This document shows, in pieces, positions 9,468 through 16,862 of a stretch of 64,000 nucleotides of DNA; the stretch's first letter is position 1; each line of letters opens with the position of its first letter. The stretch is from the NCBI GenBank assembly GCA_963817025.1, contig CAWFML010000004.1, forward strand, positions 1,612,001 through 1,676,000, read 5' to 3'. A program made the position numbers and the translations under genes. Under the pieces are notes generated by a model. It had not been told where the DNA came from. It saw only the letters and a program-made list of their open reading frames with translations, and did no database searches. The DNA comes from JACMLC01 sp963817025. Its GTDB lineage: Bacteria; Acidobacteriota; Blastocatellia; Pyrinomonadales; Pyrinomonadaceae.

Positions 9468-9593
9468 TCTCAACTCAAACCTCTCAAACCCTCTTTGCGC
9501 TCTTGAGTCTTTCTTTGTTTGCGCCCCCGGCGCGAAACTTGCTTTTCACGCCGGGAGCGCTAAGAGAGAACTGAAGGCGCACAGAGTTGAGTT
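9468..9593. repeat. Nested inverted repeat between the AAA+ and VWA genes
   Basis: The spacer contains an outer pair, CTCAACTCAAAC near 9468 and GAGTTGAGTT near 9584, and an inner strong stem, CCCGGCGCGAAA (9526-9537) with TTTCACGCCGGG (9544-9555), 11 of 12 paired. It lies within the presumed AAA+/VWA transcript, so it could be an RNA-processing or attenuation hairpin. No function is shown. Confidence 0.5.
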
Positions 9594-9637
9594 AATCCGT
9601 GCCTGAGTTTTGTAAGCACTCTTTAAGTTTCAGCGAC

Positions 9638-10441
9638 TTAGATCACTGTCGTAATAATCTCGCGGATGCTGCGCTGCAACTCGCGGTCGTCGGTGATGGG
9701 AGAGCAGAGCGCGACATCTGCTGCGTCTATGGGCTGGATGCCGCGCGCGATCATCTGCGCGGCGTAGATTAAAAGTCGCGTCGAGACGCCTTCTTCGAGA
9801 CCGTGCCCGCGCAGGTTTCTGACCTTCTGGCCGATGAGGACTAAATCACGCGCAGTGCCTTCGTCCACGCCGCCCTCGCGCGCGACGATTTCTGTTTCCA
9901 GTTCCGGCGGCGGGTAATCGAACTCAAGCGCGACAAAACGCTGGCGCGTGGATTGTTTGAGGTCTTTGAGGATAGATTGATAGCCCGGATTGTATGAAAC
10001 GACGAGCATGAATTCCGGCGGCGCATCAAGGATCGTGCCGCGCTTTTCAATCGGCAGCCGCCTGCGGTCATCCGTTAAAGGATGGATGATCACGACAGTA
10101 TCCTTGCGCGCTTCGACGACTTCATCCAGATAACAGATCGCGCCGTGTCGCACGGCAGCCGTCAAAGGCCCGTCATGCCAGATGGTCTCTTCGCCTTCGA
10201 GCAGGAAACGCCCGACAAGGTCTGTCGCGGATAAATCTTCATGACAGGCGACCGTAATCAATGGCCGCTTCAGACGCCACGCCATGTGCTCGACAAAGCG
10301 CGTCTTGCCGCAGCCCGTCGGCCCTTTGAGCATGACGGGCAAGTGTGTGGCATGCGCCGCCTCAAATAGCTCGACCTCGCGCGCCACGGCCAGATAATAC
10401 GGCTCATCCGTGACGCGATATTCTTCGATAGCTCTTTCCAT
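9638..10441 (-). CDS. MoxR-type AAA+ ATPase, CbbQ/NorQ/NirQ family
   Basis: 267 residues from ATG 10439-10441; a TTG at 10454 would add five residues but lies in a repeat. Walker A is GPTGCGKT (about residue 40), Walker B is ICYLDEV (about 104), and the sensor region NPGYQS and arginine-rich QSTRQRF follow. These match the CbbQ/NorQ branch of MoxR ATPases, which form hexamers that remodel a client enzyme together with a VWA partner. The VWA partner is the next gene (6259-9453) in the same orientation, 184 bases away. The client enzyme is not in view; the pair may serve another metal or redox enzyme. Confidence 0.85.
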   Translation of the reverse strand: MERAIEEYRVTDEPYYLAVAREVELFEAAHATHLPVMLKGPTGCGKTRFVEHMAWRLKRPLITVACHEDLSATDLVGRFLLEGEETIWHDGPLTAAVRHGAICYLDEVVEARKDTVVIIHPLTDDRRRLPIEKRGTILDAPPEFMLVVSYNPGYQSILKDLKQSTRQRFVALEFDYPPPELETEIVAREGGVDEGTARDLVLIGQKVRNLRGHGLEEGVSTRLLIYAAQMIARGIQPIDAADVALCSPITDDRELQRSIREIITTVI

Positions 10442-10443
10442 AA

Positions 10444-10515
10444 TCCCAAATCTCAAGTATCAAGACCCAAGCCTGAAATCCTCTGAATAACAATTTGGGA
10501 TTTGAGACTTGCGAC
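10444..10515. repeat. Heptamer-word palindrome at the AAA+ gene start
   Basis: The left arm has the words TCCCAAA, TCTCAAG, TATCAAG, ACCCAAG. The right arm (10494-10515) is their reverse complement, with TTTGGGATTTGAGACTT. Words repeat every seven bases. It begins three bases upstream of the chosen ATG of the AAA+ gene, so it would be its 5' leader. Confidence 0.6.
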
Positions 10516-10652
10516 ATGAGGCTAATCCGGTGGGCTGACGTTCAGTCCCGTTTGAGGTATCCTTATATGTTCGATGCTAACCTGTTGATGTCAACAGAGC
10601 GAGCATCTTAACACCCGTCGTAAACGGGCGGCAAACGGATGGGAAAGTGGCG

Positions 10653-10715
10653 AGTGACGGGTGACGGGTGACAAGATAAAAGCTTGTTCCTGCTTGTCAC
10701 CCGTCACTCGTCACT
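10653..10715. repeat. GTGACGR heptamer palindrome upstream of mnmA
   Basis: Left arm (10653-10675) is three GTGACGG-like words ending in ACAAG. Right arm (10693-10715), starting CTTGTCACCCGTCACT, is the reverse complement with one mismatch over 23 bases. The loop is 17 bases with AAGCTT inside. The same word family recurs at 39031 and 62673. The right arm ends 11 bases before the mnmA ATG, so a hairpin here would sit next to the ribosome-binding region. Confidence 0.75.
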
Positions 10716-10726
10716 ATTTTAAGATT

Positions 10727-11842
10727 ATGAAGATAGCAGTAGCCATGAGCGGCGGCGTTGATTCGAGCGCGGCGGCAGCGATTTTAAAAGAGCAGGGCCA
10801 CGACCTCGTGGGCTTTTCCATGCAGTTGTGGAATCAACGGCGCGGCATCAGTGTGGACGAGCATGGAGAACCTTTGCCTTCGCGCTGCTGTTCGCTTGAT
10901 GACGTGTATGACGCACGGCGCGTGGCCGAAGAGCTTGGCTTTCCTTTTTACGTCCTCAATCTTGAACGCGATTTCGAGCGCGATGTCGTAGAGCCTTTCA
11001 TCACGAGCTACCTCGAAGGCGAGACGCCGATTCCGTGCGTCGCGTGCAACAGCCGTTTGAAGTTCGCTTCGCTTGACCGTCTGGCGGCGAGCCTCGGTTG
11101 CGACAAGGTGGCGACGGGACACTATGCGCGCGTCGAGTATGACCATGAAGCAGGGCGGCACAGGCTCTTTCGCGGCAGAAATTTGCAGAAGGATCAATCA
11201 TACTTTCTCTGGGAGCTGACGCAGGAGCAGCTCGCGCGCTCGCTCTTTCCGTTAGGCGAGATGTCCAAGCCTGAGGTGCGCGAGGTGGCGCGTGCGTCGC
11301 AACTTGCCGTCGCCGAAAAGGCAGAGTCGCAGGAAATCTGTTTTGTCCCCGACGGCGATTACGCTGGCTTCATAGACCGCTATCTCGAAGTTGAAGGAAA
11401 GAGCGAAAGGCTGCCGGGCACAGGCGAGATCGTCAACCGGAGCGGCGAGCGCGTGGGCGAGCATCAGGGCATACATCATTACACAGTCGGGCAGCGACGC
11501 GGCCTCGGCATCTCAAACGAGCGTCCGCTGTATGTCGTCTCGATTGATTCGATTCGCAATCGCGTCGTCGTCGGAGAGCAGGACGAACTGTTGAGCGACG
11601 AGTTTACGGCGGCGGGCGTCAACTGGATTTCATTCGCAGAACCGCACACGGAAGTGCGCGCGGAAGTGCGCGTGCGTTACCGCCACATGCCTGCCCACGC
11701 GACCATCACACCGCTTCCGCAAAGACGCGCGCATATCAAGTTTGACGAGCCGCAGCGCGCCATCGCCCCCGGACAGGCTACAGTCTTCTATCGTGGCGAT
11801 GAAGTAGTCGGCGGCGGCTGGATTGTGAAGAGCAAGGGATGA
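10727..11842 (+). CDS. mnmA: tRNA-specific 2-thiouridylase MnmA
   Basis: 371 residues from ATG 10727; the frame is open upstream but that part is inside a palindromic repeat. MnmA activates U34 of tRNA-Lys, -Glu and -Gln with ATP and adds sulfur. The PP-loop is AMSGGVDSSAAA (about residues 5-16). The two catalytic cysteines are in PCVACNSR (about 105) and ESQEICFVPDGDY (about 205). The C-terminal beta-barrel carries PGQATVFY. The last codons (K-S-K-G-stop) lie inside the GGATGAA-type palindrome that follows. mnmE and mnmG, which modify position 5 of the same U34, are encoded 18 kb away. Confidence 0.95.
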   Translation: MKIAVAMSGGVDSSAAAAILKEQGHDLVGFSMQLWNQRRGISVDEHGEPLPSRCCSLDDVYDARRVAEELGFPFYVLNLERDFERDVVEPFITSYLEGETPIPCVACNSRLKFASLDRLAASLGCDKVATGHYARVEYDHEAGRHRLFRGRNLQKDQSYFLWELTQEQLARSLFPLGEMSKPEVREVARASQLAVAEKAESQEICFVPDGDYAGFIDRYLEVEGKSERLPGTGEIVNRSGERVGEHQGIHHYTVGQRRGLGISNERPLYVVSIDSIRNRVVVGEQDELLSDEFTAAGVNWISFAEPHTEVRAEVRVRYRHMPAHATITPLPQRRAHIKFDEPQRAIAPGQATVFYRGDEVVGGGWIVKSKG

Positions 11843-11939
11843 TGACGGAGGGATGAGAGGCATGCTATTCCAAGCTTGACCCGCGCATCTTTAATAGCAT
11901 CCTTTTCATCCTTCATCCTTCCGCCTTCATCCTTGCTCT
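11829..11939. repeat. GGATGAA/GGCGGAA heptamer palindrome at the mnmA 3' end
   Basis: Starts with AGAGCAAGG inside mnmA and ends with CCTTGCTCT. The right arm reads AGCATCC, TTTTCATCC, TTCATCC, TTCCGCC, TTCATCC; the left arm is its degenerate complement with a few indels. The inner part holds GCATGCTATT and AATAGCATCC around AAGCTTGA. The mnmA stop codon is part of the left arm. Same subfamily as 43370, 46425 and 58920. Confidence 0.75.
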
Positions 11940-12035
11940 TAAACTTTTTACCTCCCGTTTACGTAATGATAACCCGGCTGCTTCTCGCTGTTTGCGGAGC
12001 GGCATCTCTGATTTTGTTCGATATAGGAAACACTT

Positions 12036-13829
12036 ATGGCAATGTCACGCACACGTAAAATCGTTCTCATCATCACAGGCATCGTGATCGCGCTCGCGGT
12101 CGTCGCCTTTATCTTCATAGCCTTAATCATCTCCGCTTTTCGCGGGAGCGAGCCACTGGTCGCAAATAACAGCGTGCTCGTCTTAAAGGTCGAAGGCGCG
12201 ATGCCGGATTTTGTGCCGGAAGACCCGATGCGCCGTTACTTTGGCGAAGACGATTCATCGCTGACCAACCTGTTGACGCAGATTAAAAAAGCGAAAGTGG
12301 ATAAGCGCATCGGCGCTATCCTGTTGGAGATAGAGTTCTCAGGCGCTGGCTGGGGCAAGGCTGATGAGATACGCGACGCGATTGCGGACTTTCGCACTTC
12401 TGGCAAACCCGCTTATGCCTATATGGAATACGGCTCGAACAAGGAGTATTACATCGCCACGGCCTGCGACAAGATTTTCGTAGCCCCGCCGGGCGATCTT
12501 TTCATCAACGGGCTGGCCGCCGAAGTGATGTTCTTTCGCGGCTCGCTGGACAAGCTCGGCATAGAGCCGGACATGTTCCAGATTGGCAAATACAAGAACG
12601 CGCCCGACCAGTTTACGCGCAAGGACATGTCCGAGGCGCATCGTGAAGTTGTCAATTCGATGCTTGATAATCTGTACGGACGAATCGTCAACACGATTGC
12701 GACGACGCGCAAGAAAACGCCCGATGAAGTGAAAGCGATTATTGACAACGCGCCGATTGGCGCACAGCAGGCCAAAGAGCAGGGCTTGATTGACGGAGCT
12801 TTTTATCGTGATGAAGTCGAGAACGAATTGAAGAAGCGTCTGGGCCACAAAGATTCCGACCCGCTCCCGAAAATCGCTGGCGGAACTTATCGAGAGATCA
12901 AACCGGAATCTCTCGGCCTCAATACGGGCGAGCGCATCGCAATCATCTATGCTCCGGGAACTATCGGCTCCGGCAGTTCGAGCAATGGCGCATTCGGAGA
13001 TCAATCCACAGGCTCTGACACTGTAGCCAAAGCCATCAACGATGCCGCCGACGATAAAAGTATCAAAGCCATCATCATTCGCGTGGACAGCCCCGGCGGT
13101 TCCGCTTACGCCTCTGACATCATCTGGCACGCGACGGAAAACGCGAAACAGAAAAAGCCCGTCGTGATTTCGATGGGCGATGTGGCGGCCTCCGGCGGTT
13201 ATTACATCGCTTGCAACGCGAACAAAATCGTCGCAGAGCCTTCGACCATCACAGGCTCTATCGGCATCTTTGCAGGCAAGCCCGTGATGAAAGGCTTCTA
13301 TGACTGGCTCGGCATCTCAAACGAGTATGTCATGCGTGGCAAGAATGCAGGCATGTTCCGCGAGACGGAAAAGTTTACCAAGGAAGAGCGCGCCAAGTTT
13401 GAAGAGATGATTAAGAGCACTTACTACGACGACTTTGTGCCGAAGGTCGCCAAAGGTCGCGGGAAAAATCCTGAGTACATAGACTCCGTCGCTCAAGGGC
13501 GCGTGTGGATGGGAGATCAGGCGAAGGAAAAAGGTTTGGTTGACGAATTCGGCGGCCTTGATAAAGCCATCGAAGTCGCCAAAGGTCTCGCCAACATTCC
13601 CGCAGAGAAAGGCATCCAGCGCGTCATCATGCCGTACCCGCGCACGTTCCTTGAAGACCTGTTCGGTCAGGGAGACGAAGAAGCGGGCATCCAGATGCGA
13701 CAACAGCGCGCAGCCTACAAAGCATTGCCGGAAGACGCGCGTCGCGCACTGCGCTATGCTGCCATCATGGATCGCATGAAGCGCGGCGAGATGATGGCGT
13801 TGATGCCGTTTGAGTTGACGATCAAATAA
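12036..13829 (+). CDS. sppA: Signal peptide peptidase SppA, 67K type
   Basis: 597 residues, the length of the two-domain (E. coli-like) form. The N-terminus has one membrane anchor, IVLIITGIVIALAVVAFIF (about residues 8-26), with the rest outside the membrane. The catalytic lysine is in GKYKNAPDQFTR (first half, about residue 190) and the serine in VAASGGYYIA (second half, about 389), so the Ser/Lys dyad split across the two halves is intact. SppA cleaves signal peptides left in the membrane after secretion. Start ATG 12036 follows ATAGGAAACACTT; an ATG six bases later is also possible. It is followed within 11 bases by a palindromic repeat. Confidence 0.92.
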   Translation: MAMSRTRKIVLIITGIVIALAVVAFIFIALIISAFRGSEPLVANNSVLVLKVEGAMPDFVPEDPMRRYFGEDDSSLTNLLTQIKKAKVDKRIGAILLEIEFSGAGWGKADEIRDAIADFRTSGKPAYAYMEYGSNKEYYIATACDKIFVAPPGDLFINGLAAEVMFFRGSLDKLGIEPDMFQIGKYKNAPDQFTRKDMSEAHREVVNSMLDNLYGRIVNTIATTRKKTPDEVKAIIDNAPIGAQQAKEQGLIDGAFYRDEVENELKKRLGHKDSDPLPKIAGGTYREIKPESLGLNTGERIAIIYAPGTIGSGSSSNGAFGDQSTGSDTVAKAINDAADDKSIKAIIIRVDSPGGSAYASDIIWHATENAKQKKPVVISMGDVAASGGYYIACNANKIVAEPSTITGSIGIFAGKPVMKGFYDWLGISNEYVMRGKNAGMFRETEKFTKEERAKFEEMIKSTYYDDFVPKVAKGRGKNPEYIDSVAQGRVWMGDQAKEKGLVDEFGGLDKAIEVAKGLANIPAEKGIQRVIMPYPRTFLEDLFGQGDEEAGIQMRQQRAAYKALPEDARRALRYAAIMDRMKRGEMMALMPFELTIK

Positions 13830-13839
13830 ATTGCGGAAT

Positions 13840-13930
13840 ATTCGATTGCGGAATGCGGATTTCGGATTGCGGATTAGAAAAGCAATTCTCTTAAAATCCG
13901 CATTCCGCATTCCGCATTCCGCAATCGAAT
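13840..13930. repeat. TGCGGAT heptamer palindrome after sppA
   Basis: Left arm from ATTCGATTGCGGAATG (13840-13875) is built of GCGGAAT/GCGGATT words; right arm (13893-13930) is three CCGCATT words ending GCAATCGAAT. The borders ATTCGATTGC and GCAATCGAAT are exact complements. The same border occurs in the repeat at 42813, where the following G makes the vanZ start codon. A T-run is absent, so it does not look like a classic terminator. Confidence 0.75.
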
Positions 13931-14060
13931 GTCCTCTGTAGTAAAAATTTCCGCTCTGCTCTTATCGGCCTCGCCTTGTGTTAGAATGCGCGCACATCAA
14001 GTGATTTTGGTTCAGCAAAAACCGTTTACTATTTTATGAGTTCCGGCGAAGGAGTCGTGC

Positions 14061-14939
14061 ATGACCAGGTGCTGGAAATGTGGCAGAGAAAATCCTGAGG
14101 GGATGCGCTTCTGCACCAACTGCGGGGCGACGATAGCTGAAGCTGCGGGCAGCGCGCCCGGCTCTTCTTCGTTCGAGACGCTGAGCTTAAATCCCAATCC
14201 GCAGACGGCTCCGACCAACTGGCCCAATTTCGCCGAAGCATACAAATCGCAAACCCCGCCCGTCACCGAAGCGAAGAAAAGCAAGACCGGATTAATCATC
14301 GGCATCATCGCCGCCATCGGCTTGCTAGGCATCGTCGCCATCGGAGGCGGCATCGGCTACTACTATTATTCCGGTTCGCAAGAGGAACCCGCGAACGGGA
14401 ACAGCAAGCAGGGCGTTTACGACCCTTCGACCGGAGGCGATAAGGACAAGACAGCGAACGCCAACGCAAAGCCGTCTCCGACGCCGAAAACATCTCCGAC
14501 GCCCGCGCTCTCTTTCGCGCCTCCGACAGAGCCTACGAAGGATGGAACTTTTACGGTCTATGCCAATGGCGACTGGCAGTTGTCTCAAATCGCCGTCGTG
14601 CCTGAAGAGAAGTACACGACAACGGTTGAAGGCATCGTTGATCTGGCGGGAGCAAAGGCCGGAATCCGCGCGGGCGGAACCAAAGACGCGGCGTATAAAT
14701 CGCGCAGGCTTTTCCCAGAGTGGCCCACCGGCGCGCTGTTGATGCGGACGCGCTATGCCGATGGCCGCTTCTCAAATACTGTGGCCGTTGCGGCTGGCCG
14801 TGCCAACGGCTCCTGGGAAAATCTGCCGGACGAGCGCGGCATGCTTGAGTTTAGAATCAACGACAACACGCCTGAGAACAACGGCGGGCAATTTACCATC
14901 CGCAAGAAACACACGAGCGTTCCCAAAAAGAAATCATGA
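14061..14939 (+). CDS. Zinc-ribbon membrane protein with a C-terminal secreted domain
   Basis: 292 residues. The N-terminus is a zinc ribbon with CWKCG and CTNCG (residues 4-22). A proline/serine-rich linker precedes one membrane segment, GLIIGIIAAIGLLGIVAIGG (about residues 76-95). After it come a low-complexity linker rich in N, K, P and T and a beta-rich domain (about residues 150-290) without a family I recognise. The ribbon would face the cytoplasm and the C-terminal domain the periplasm. The stop overlaps the next start by four bases (ATGA), so the two genes are translated together. Function unknown. Confidence 0.8.
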   Translation: MTRCWKCGRENPEGMRFCTNCGATIAEAAGSAPGSSSFETLSLNPNPQTAPTNWPNFAEAYKSQTPPVTEAKKSKTGLIIGIIAAIGLLGIVAIGGGIGYYYYSGSQEEPANGNSKQGVYDPSTGGDKDKTANANAKPSPTPKTSPTPALSFAPPTEPTKDGTFTVYANGDWQLSQIAVVPEEKYTTTVEGIVDLAGAKAGIRAGGTKDAAYKSRRLFPEWPTGALLMRTRYADGRFSNTVAVAAGRANGSWENLPDERGMLEFRINDNTPENNGGQFTIRKKHTSVPKKKS

Positions 14940-15232
14940 TTGACGATCCGAGTCCGAGTCTGGAATTTGACAGGTTTGAAGACATCCGCAGAGTAATGGC
15001 CGATGTCCTGATGGCTCATGGACACGAGCTGATTGAAGCCGAAAAAATCGCGCTCTATGTCATGAAGGGAATGCGCGATGTGTCCAGGCTAACCTCTCTG
15101 CTGGCCGATGCCAGCCCTCATAAGCATGAGGAAATTCTCTACACCCTGCGGCAGGTTTTAGACAACGCACAAGCTTTCGACAAAGCACGCGCGCTCATGC
15201 TCGGCGCTGAAGCTGCCGCAGAGGAAAGATAA
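14936..15232 (+). CDS. Small helical protein of unknown function
   Basis: 98 residues, nearly all predicted helix, acidic, no cysteine, no membrane segment. It has a regular pattern of hydrophobic residues (IRRVMADVLMAHGHELIEAE) that suggests a helical bundle or dimer. The ATGA overlap with the zinc-ribbon gene shows translational coupling and suggests it acts with that protein. I do not recognise a family. Confidence 0.7.
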   Translation: MIDDPSPSLEFDRFEDIRRVMADVLMAHGHELIEAEKIALYVMKGMRDVSRLTSLLADASPHKHEEILYTLRQVLDNAQAFDKARALMLGAEAAAEER

Positions 15233-15300
15233 AAGCTCGCCCTTCAATTTTGTGTACGACTGCACGAACTTTGTTTTATGACTGCACAAAATTATAGTGG

Positions 15301-15319
15301 ATTGCAATTAGCTATAGTG
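15301..15319. repeat. 19-base motif shared with 53526-53544
   Basis: ATTGCAATTAGCTATAGTG here and ATTGCAAATAGCTATAGTG at 53526 differ at one base. Both lie in spacers far apart. The TATAGT could be a -10 element with TTGCAA as a poor -35, but spacing is too short. A scattered repeat or an insertion-sequence end is as likely. Confidence 0.4.
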
Positions 15320-15376
15320 CGGCTCTGCTTATCTCGAACTGACGTTTAGCATTACTCCCATCAACTCTCTACAGTT

Positions 15377-16588
15377 TCAGAGCGGCCACACAGCGCGCCG
15401 CGCCAGCGTGCGCTTGAGGTCTACATAGCCCTGATCGCCCGCGACCAGTTCGCCCAAAACTTTGCGTATGCCGCGATGCGCGCGCGCAAACTCTATCATC
15501 CTCTCCGTAAAAGGCGCGCCCCAGAAGTTGCCGTAAAAGCGACGCCGCATCTGTGCCGCGCGCCGCAACTCGCCTCCGAAATCTTCGCGCCAGCGCGCTT
15601 CATACTCGGCAGGCTTGCCTTCCAGATAAGCCTCTGCGAAAAGCTCTGCCGAACGCAGCGCATAATAAATGCCTTCGCCCGTCACAGGGTCTGCAAACCC
15701 CGCTGCATCTCCAAGCAGCGCCCATCCTTCGCCGCAAGCGCGCCGCGTGTCCCACGTCTCCGCGTTGAGTCCCGGTATCCGCGCCGCGTAATGCTCGGCT
15801 TTTGTTTGCAACTCTTCTCTTATCTTCTCGTCAAGCGCAGCATCTTTCCTACGCGCAGTCCAGAGCCGCGCAGTCTTATCAACGCGCATGCGATAGTAGC
15901 CAAGCATGAACTTCCACAAGAGAGCATCGAGGGCTTGATGGTCGAAGGCGTCCTGCGAAGTAGCGATGCCGAAAGAGATGTGGTCGGGTCGCGGGAAAGA
16001 CCATGCGTAGCCCGCCCAGCCCGGCAGAAAAGCGACGACCGTCGGCGCATCTCCTTCTTCTTTCGGCAACGGCGCGCGATAACCGAAGGCGACTTCCATT
16101 TCAGCTTTCGGAATCGAACCGGCCAGAGTTTTCGCAATCCTACTGTTGGCCCCGTCCGCCGCCACCAGCATCGGAGCGCGCCACTCTTCGCCGCCTCGTC
16201 CAAGCACAATCCAATCTTCTTTTTCGCTTGCGCGTTTCTGGAATGAAGCACGCCCGGCAAAGATATGCGCGCCGGATTCTCCGGCACGGTCGCGCAGGTA
16301 AGAATCGAATGCAATGCGCGAGTAGATGGCGAACGGCTCTTCTAATTCGAGATAAAGTTTTTTCCCGCCGGGCGAGTACAGTTCCAGATCGTCAACAGTG
16401 CGCCCGACGGCTTCGAGCAAGTGAGGCCAAGCCTTGAGAGCTTTTGAAGTCACGCCGCCGCCGCACGCCTTTGCCTCGCCCGCCGGACGCCCGTCGAAAA
16501 GAGCCACACGCGCCCCGGCGCGAGCCAGCTTCTCAGCCGCGAACGATCCGGCTGGCCCGGCCCCTACGATTAAGACATCGAATCTCAT
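15377..16588 (-). CDS. Geranylgeranyl reductase family flavoprotein
   Basis: 403 residues from ATG 16586-16588, which gives MRFDVLIVGAGPAGS; an in-frame start at 16693 would add a 35-residue tail with no matching motif. The FAD Rossmann motif is GAGPAG. Next is the family's CGGG motif (KACGGGVTSKAL, about residue 48), and the second FAD motif is LLGDAAGFADPVTGEGI (about residue 287). Members reduce isoprenoid chains of quinones, chlorophyll or archaeal lipids. The chain acted on here is unknown; menaquinone or carotenoid-like prenyl groups are possible. No membrane segment. It stands alone on the minus strand. Confidence 0.8.
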   Translation of the reverse strand: MRFDVLIVGAGPAGSFAAEKLARAGARVALFDGRPAGEAKACGGGVTSKALKAWPHLLEAVGRTVDDLELYSPGGKKLYLELEEPFAIYSRIAFDSYLRDRAGESGAHIFAGRASFQKRASEKEDWIVLGRGGEEWRAPMLVAADGANSRIAKTLAGSIPKAEMEVAFGYRAPLPKEEGDAPTVVAFLPGWAGYAWSFPRPDHISFGIATSQDAFDHQALDALLWKFMLGYYRMRVDKTARLWTARRKDAALDEKIREELQTKAEHYAARIPGLNAETWDTRRACGEGWALLGDAAGFADPVTGEGIYYALRSAELFAEAYLEGKPAEYEARWREDFGGELRRAAQMRRRFYGNFWGAPFTERMIEFARAHRGIRKVLGELVAGDQGYVDLKRTLARRAVWPL

Positions 16589-16862
16589 TTCGGGTTTCTC
16601 TAGCTTGTTCTCTTCGATAATTTGCCTGCCCTGCGCGACATGCTGTTCCTCAAAAGCGCAGGTATCATAAATGGCTTTTGGCGCGCGATGCAATTACGCG
16701 CTTGCGAGTTGGCGCGCGTCGTATGATAGAATGCTTCTCGTACCCCTTCTAAATTTCTAACGGACTGTCGCACAAATTCTGTGCGGAGTGTTTATCTCTT
16801 CTTCTGTGGCTGCTTTGGATGGTAAGCAGTTTCAGCAGACGATTGCTTTTGCTGGAAGACGC

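Noticed and set aside
14936..15376. tRNA or other structured RNA gene in the spacers
   Set aside because: I looked for T-arm motifs such as GGTTCGA with paired arms throughout the spacers and found none that fold as a tRNA; no rRNA segment was seen either.
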